Shown here: positions 15,678 to 17,164 of the stretch, piece by piece
Layout of the letters: every line of letters starts with the position of its first letter
How positions within the stretch are numbered: the first letter of the stretch is position 1
From: SG8-30 sp037443885
GTDB taxonomy: Bacteria; Pseudomonadota; Gammaproteobacteria; Steroidobacterales; Steroidobacteraceae
Reading direction: 5' to 3'
DNA: 17,164 bases
Assembly (NCBI GenBank): GCA_037443885.1
Contig: JBBINN010000053.1
Location: 1-17,164 of the forward strand
The notes under the pieces: generated by a model
Database searches by the model: none
What the model was told of the DNA's origin: nothing
Seen by the model: the letters and a program-made list of their open reading frames with translations, nothing else
Program-made: the position numbers and the translations under genes

Positions 15678-16724
15678 ATGCAGCTCTCAGCAGGCAAGTA
15701 CCGGGGCATGCGCCGCCTCGTCGACGGGCAGGGCCGGTTCAAGATGACCGCGGTAGACCAGCGTCCGCCGATCAAGAACCTGATCCGCGAGCGCCGCGGC
15801 ACGGCGACCGCGCCGTGGGAAGACGTGGCCGGCTTCAAGGAGCTGCTCATCCGCGAGCTGCAGGGCGAGTCCTCCGCCATGCTGCTCGACCCCCACTACG
15901 CCTACCCGCGCGGCCTGACGATGCTCGACGCCTCGCTCGGCATGATCCTCACGCTCGAAGACTCGCTGTTCACCGAGACGCCGGGCGGCCGGCTGTCGGC
16001 GGAGATCGACGACTGGTCCGTGGAGAAGATCAAGCGCGCTGGCGGGGATGCGGTGAAGGCGCTCACCTGGTACCGACCCGACGCGGACCCGGCCGTGTGC
16101 CGCGCGCAGCAGGATTTCACGGCCCGCGTCGGCGACGCCTGCCGCCGCTACGACCTGCCCTTCGTGTTCGAACTGCTGGTCTATCCGCTCGCCCGCGATG
16201 CCGAGCAGACGAGCGAGTACGTCGAGATGAAGACCAAGCAGCCAGGGCTCGTGCTCGAGAGCGTGCGCGCCTTCGCCGCACCACGCTTCGGAGTGGATCT
16301 GTTCAAGCTCGAGAGCCCCGTGCCGGCCGGCGACCTGCCTGCGCCCGGGGCGCCCGGCTCGGACGACGTGCAGCGGCTGTTCGACGAGCTCGGGCAGGCT
16401 GCGGGCCGGCCGTGGGTGATGCTCTCGGCCGGCGCCGGCATGGACGAGTTCCGCCGCGTGCTCCACTACGCCTACCGTGCCGGCGCCTCCGGCTACCTCG
16501 CGGGACGTGCGATCTGGCTGGAGGCCTTCCAGCGTTTTCCCGACTGGAGCGCCATCGAGGCCGGGCTGCGCGGCCGCGCGCTGCCCTACATGCGCGAACT
16601 CAACGCATTCACCGATGCCGCGGCCACGCCGTGGCACCTCCACCCCTGCTACGGCGAGGCCGGCCCGCGCGTGCTGCCGGCCGATGCAAGCTTCCGGCAC
16701 GCCTACCCTGGATTCGGAGCCTGA
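15678..16724 (+). CDS. LacD/YihT-type class I aldolase, probable sulfofructose-1-phosphate aldolase
   Basis: This 348-residue TIM-barrel aldolase belongs to the tagatose-1,6-bisphosphate aldolase (LacD) family that includes E. coli YihT. It is predicted to split 6-deoxy-6-sulfofructose 1-phosphate into DHAP and 3-sulfolactaldehyde. Matching segments are FKMTAVDQRPPIK (21-33, Asp27/Gln28/Arg29), SAMLLDPHYAYPRGL (66-80), KRAGGDAVKALTWYRPDADP (119-138), the Schiff-base lysine Lys210 in DLFKLESPVP, and WVMLSAGAGMDEFRRVL with AGASGYLAGRAIW near the phosphate site. It is longer than YihT (about 290) because of an insertion around 172-205 and a C-terminal tail after residue 305, in this respect closer to LacD-like proteins of about 330. 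The ATG at 15678 follows the kinase stop by 5 bp with GGGGTAGG upstream. A tagatose-bisphosphate role is the alternative, but no tagatose genes are present and the neighbours handle sulfonates. Confidence 0.87.
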   Translation: MQLSAGKYRGMRRLVDGQGRFKMTAVDQRPPIKNLIRERRGTATAPWEDVAGFKELLIRELQGESSAMLLDPHYAYPRGLTMLDASLGMILTLEDSLFTETPGGRLSAEIDDWSVEKIKRAGGDAVKALTWYRPDADPAVCRAQQDFTARVGDACRRYDLPFVFELLVYPLARDAEQTSEYVEMKTKQPGLVLESVRAFAAPRFGVDLFKLESPVPAGDLPAPGAPGSDDVQRLFDELGQAAGRPWVMLSAGAGMDEFRRVLHYAYRAGASGYLAGRAIWLEAFQRFPDWSAIEAGLRGRALPYMRELNAFTDAAATPWHLHPCYGEAGPRVLPADASFRHAYPGFGA

Positions 16725-16725
16725 C

Positions 16726-17164
16726 ATGGCACTCACCTATGGCGTCGCGGCACTGGCCCGGCCCACCTTCGATGTCCCGTTTGCCGAGGAGATGAAGGAG
16801 CGCGCCTTCGCGGCGCTCGACGCGGCGGGCATCCGCACGGTCGGTCCGCGGGAGCTCCTGTTCGACCGCGCCGCCGCCGAGCAGGCGCTGGCCACGATCG
16901 CGGCCGCCGGCCCGATCGACCTGATGCTGATCCTGCAAGTCACGTTCACCGACGCGACCATGACGGTGGAGATCGCGCGTGGCTCGAGGGTGCCGCTCGC
17001 GGTGTGGGCGGTGCCGGAGCCGCGCGCGGGCGGTCGCCTGCGGCTGAACGCCTACTGCGGCCTCAACCTCGCGGGCCACGCCCTTGGCCGCGCCGGCGTG
17101 GCGCACGGCTGGCTGTACGCCGATCCCGGCGAAGCCGGTCTCGCCGAGCACCTCGTCGCGCTCG
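16726..17164 (+). CDS. L-fucose/L-arabinose isomerase-like protein, N-terminal part; probable sulfoquinovose isomerase
   Basis: The first 146 codons of a gene that runs off the right edge. It starts one base after the aldolase stop (TGA-C-ATG) with GGAG in the aldolase end as Shine-Dalgarno, so it is part of the same operon. Visible elements are MALTYGVAALARPTFDVPFA, PIDLMLILQVTFTDATM (about 63-79), VPLAVWAVPEPRAGGRLRLN (88-107) and AYCGLNLAGHAL (108-119). The LWA(V)PEP...GGRLRLN...CG.NLA pattern is typical of the N-terminal half of FucI/AraA-like isomerases. The metal and active-site residues lie in the missing part. In the operon with a YihV-like kinase and YihT-like aldolase, the missing first step is the isomerisation of sulfoquinovose to sulfofructose, and a FucI-like enzyme (named SqvD in the literature, from memory) is known to do this in some bacteria in place of YihS. 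Confidence 0.78.
   Translation, partial: MALTYGVAALARPTFDVPFAEEMKERAFAALDAAGIRTVGPRELLFDRAAAEQALATIAAAGPIDLMLILQVTFTDATMTVEIARGSRVPLAVWAVPEPRAGGRLRLNAYCGLNLAGHALGRAGVAHGWLYADPGEAGLAEHLVAL

Noticed and set aside
14773..17164. Ordinary tagatose or L-fucose catabolic operon
   Set aside because: Kinase and aldolase folds alone would allow it, but the kinase has YihV-specific segments and the divergent operon encodes sulfolactate desulfonation, so sulfoquinovose explains all genes better.

Overview
The window is a GC-rich, densely coded bacterial chromosome segment. The sequence alone does not fix the species. A DUF349-type protein at the left edge, a glpD-glpK pair and Suy-type desulfonation genes fit a proteobacterium, most likely a gammaproteobacterium; this placement is inference from gene families. 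I saw no rRNA, tRNA, CRISPR array or insertion sequence.

Left part (1-5733). On the minus strand, reading leftwards, lie a type-B carboxylesterase, a cation diffusion facilitator and the start of a DUF349 protein cut by the window edge. Diverging from the esterase, on the plus strand, is a two-gene transporter operon: a DASS/SLC13-type anion symporter followed, with an ATGA overlap, by a GntP-family permease.

Middle (5734-6593). A small minus-strand pair: an AbiEii-like nucleotidyltransferase and an overlapping 68-residue protein I do not recognise.

Right part (6594-17164) is the interesting one and reads as a sulfosugar (sulfoquinovose) catabolism island built around one divergent promoter at about 13,901-14,024. 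Leftwards run suyA, suyB, comC, slcC, glpD, glpK and a membrane-protein gene, seven closely spaced genes. Rightwards run a GntR/UTRA regulator, a PfkB kinase closely resembling E. coli YihV (sulfofructose kinase), a LacD/YihT-type class I aldolase and the first 146 codons of an L-fucose/L-arabinose-isomerase-like protein. Read together, the rightward genes would convert sulfoquinovose to sulfofructose, to sulfofructose 1-phosphate, and then to DHAP plus sulfolactaldehyde. After oxidation of sulfolactaldehyde by an enzyme not in this window, SlcC and ComC would convert (S)-sulfolactate via sulfopyruvate to (R)-sulfolactate, and SuyAB would cleave that to pyruvate and sulfite. GlpK and GlpD would recover the glycerol freed from sulfoquinovosyl-glycerol as DHAP.

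If this is right, one locus carries both tiers of sulfoquinovose breakdown (C6 to C3 sulfonate, then C3 sulfonate to sulfite), which in the well-known cases are split between different organisms. The sulfolactaldehyde dehydrogenase, sulfoquinovosidase, sugar importer and sulfite exporter are not in the window and may lie beyond position 17,164. A 12-bp perfect palindrome in an AT-rich patch between suyA and the regulator is the best candidate for the shared operator.
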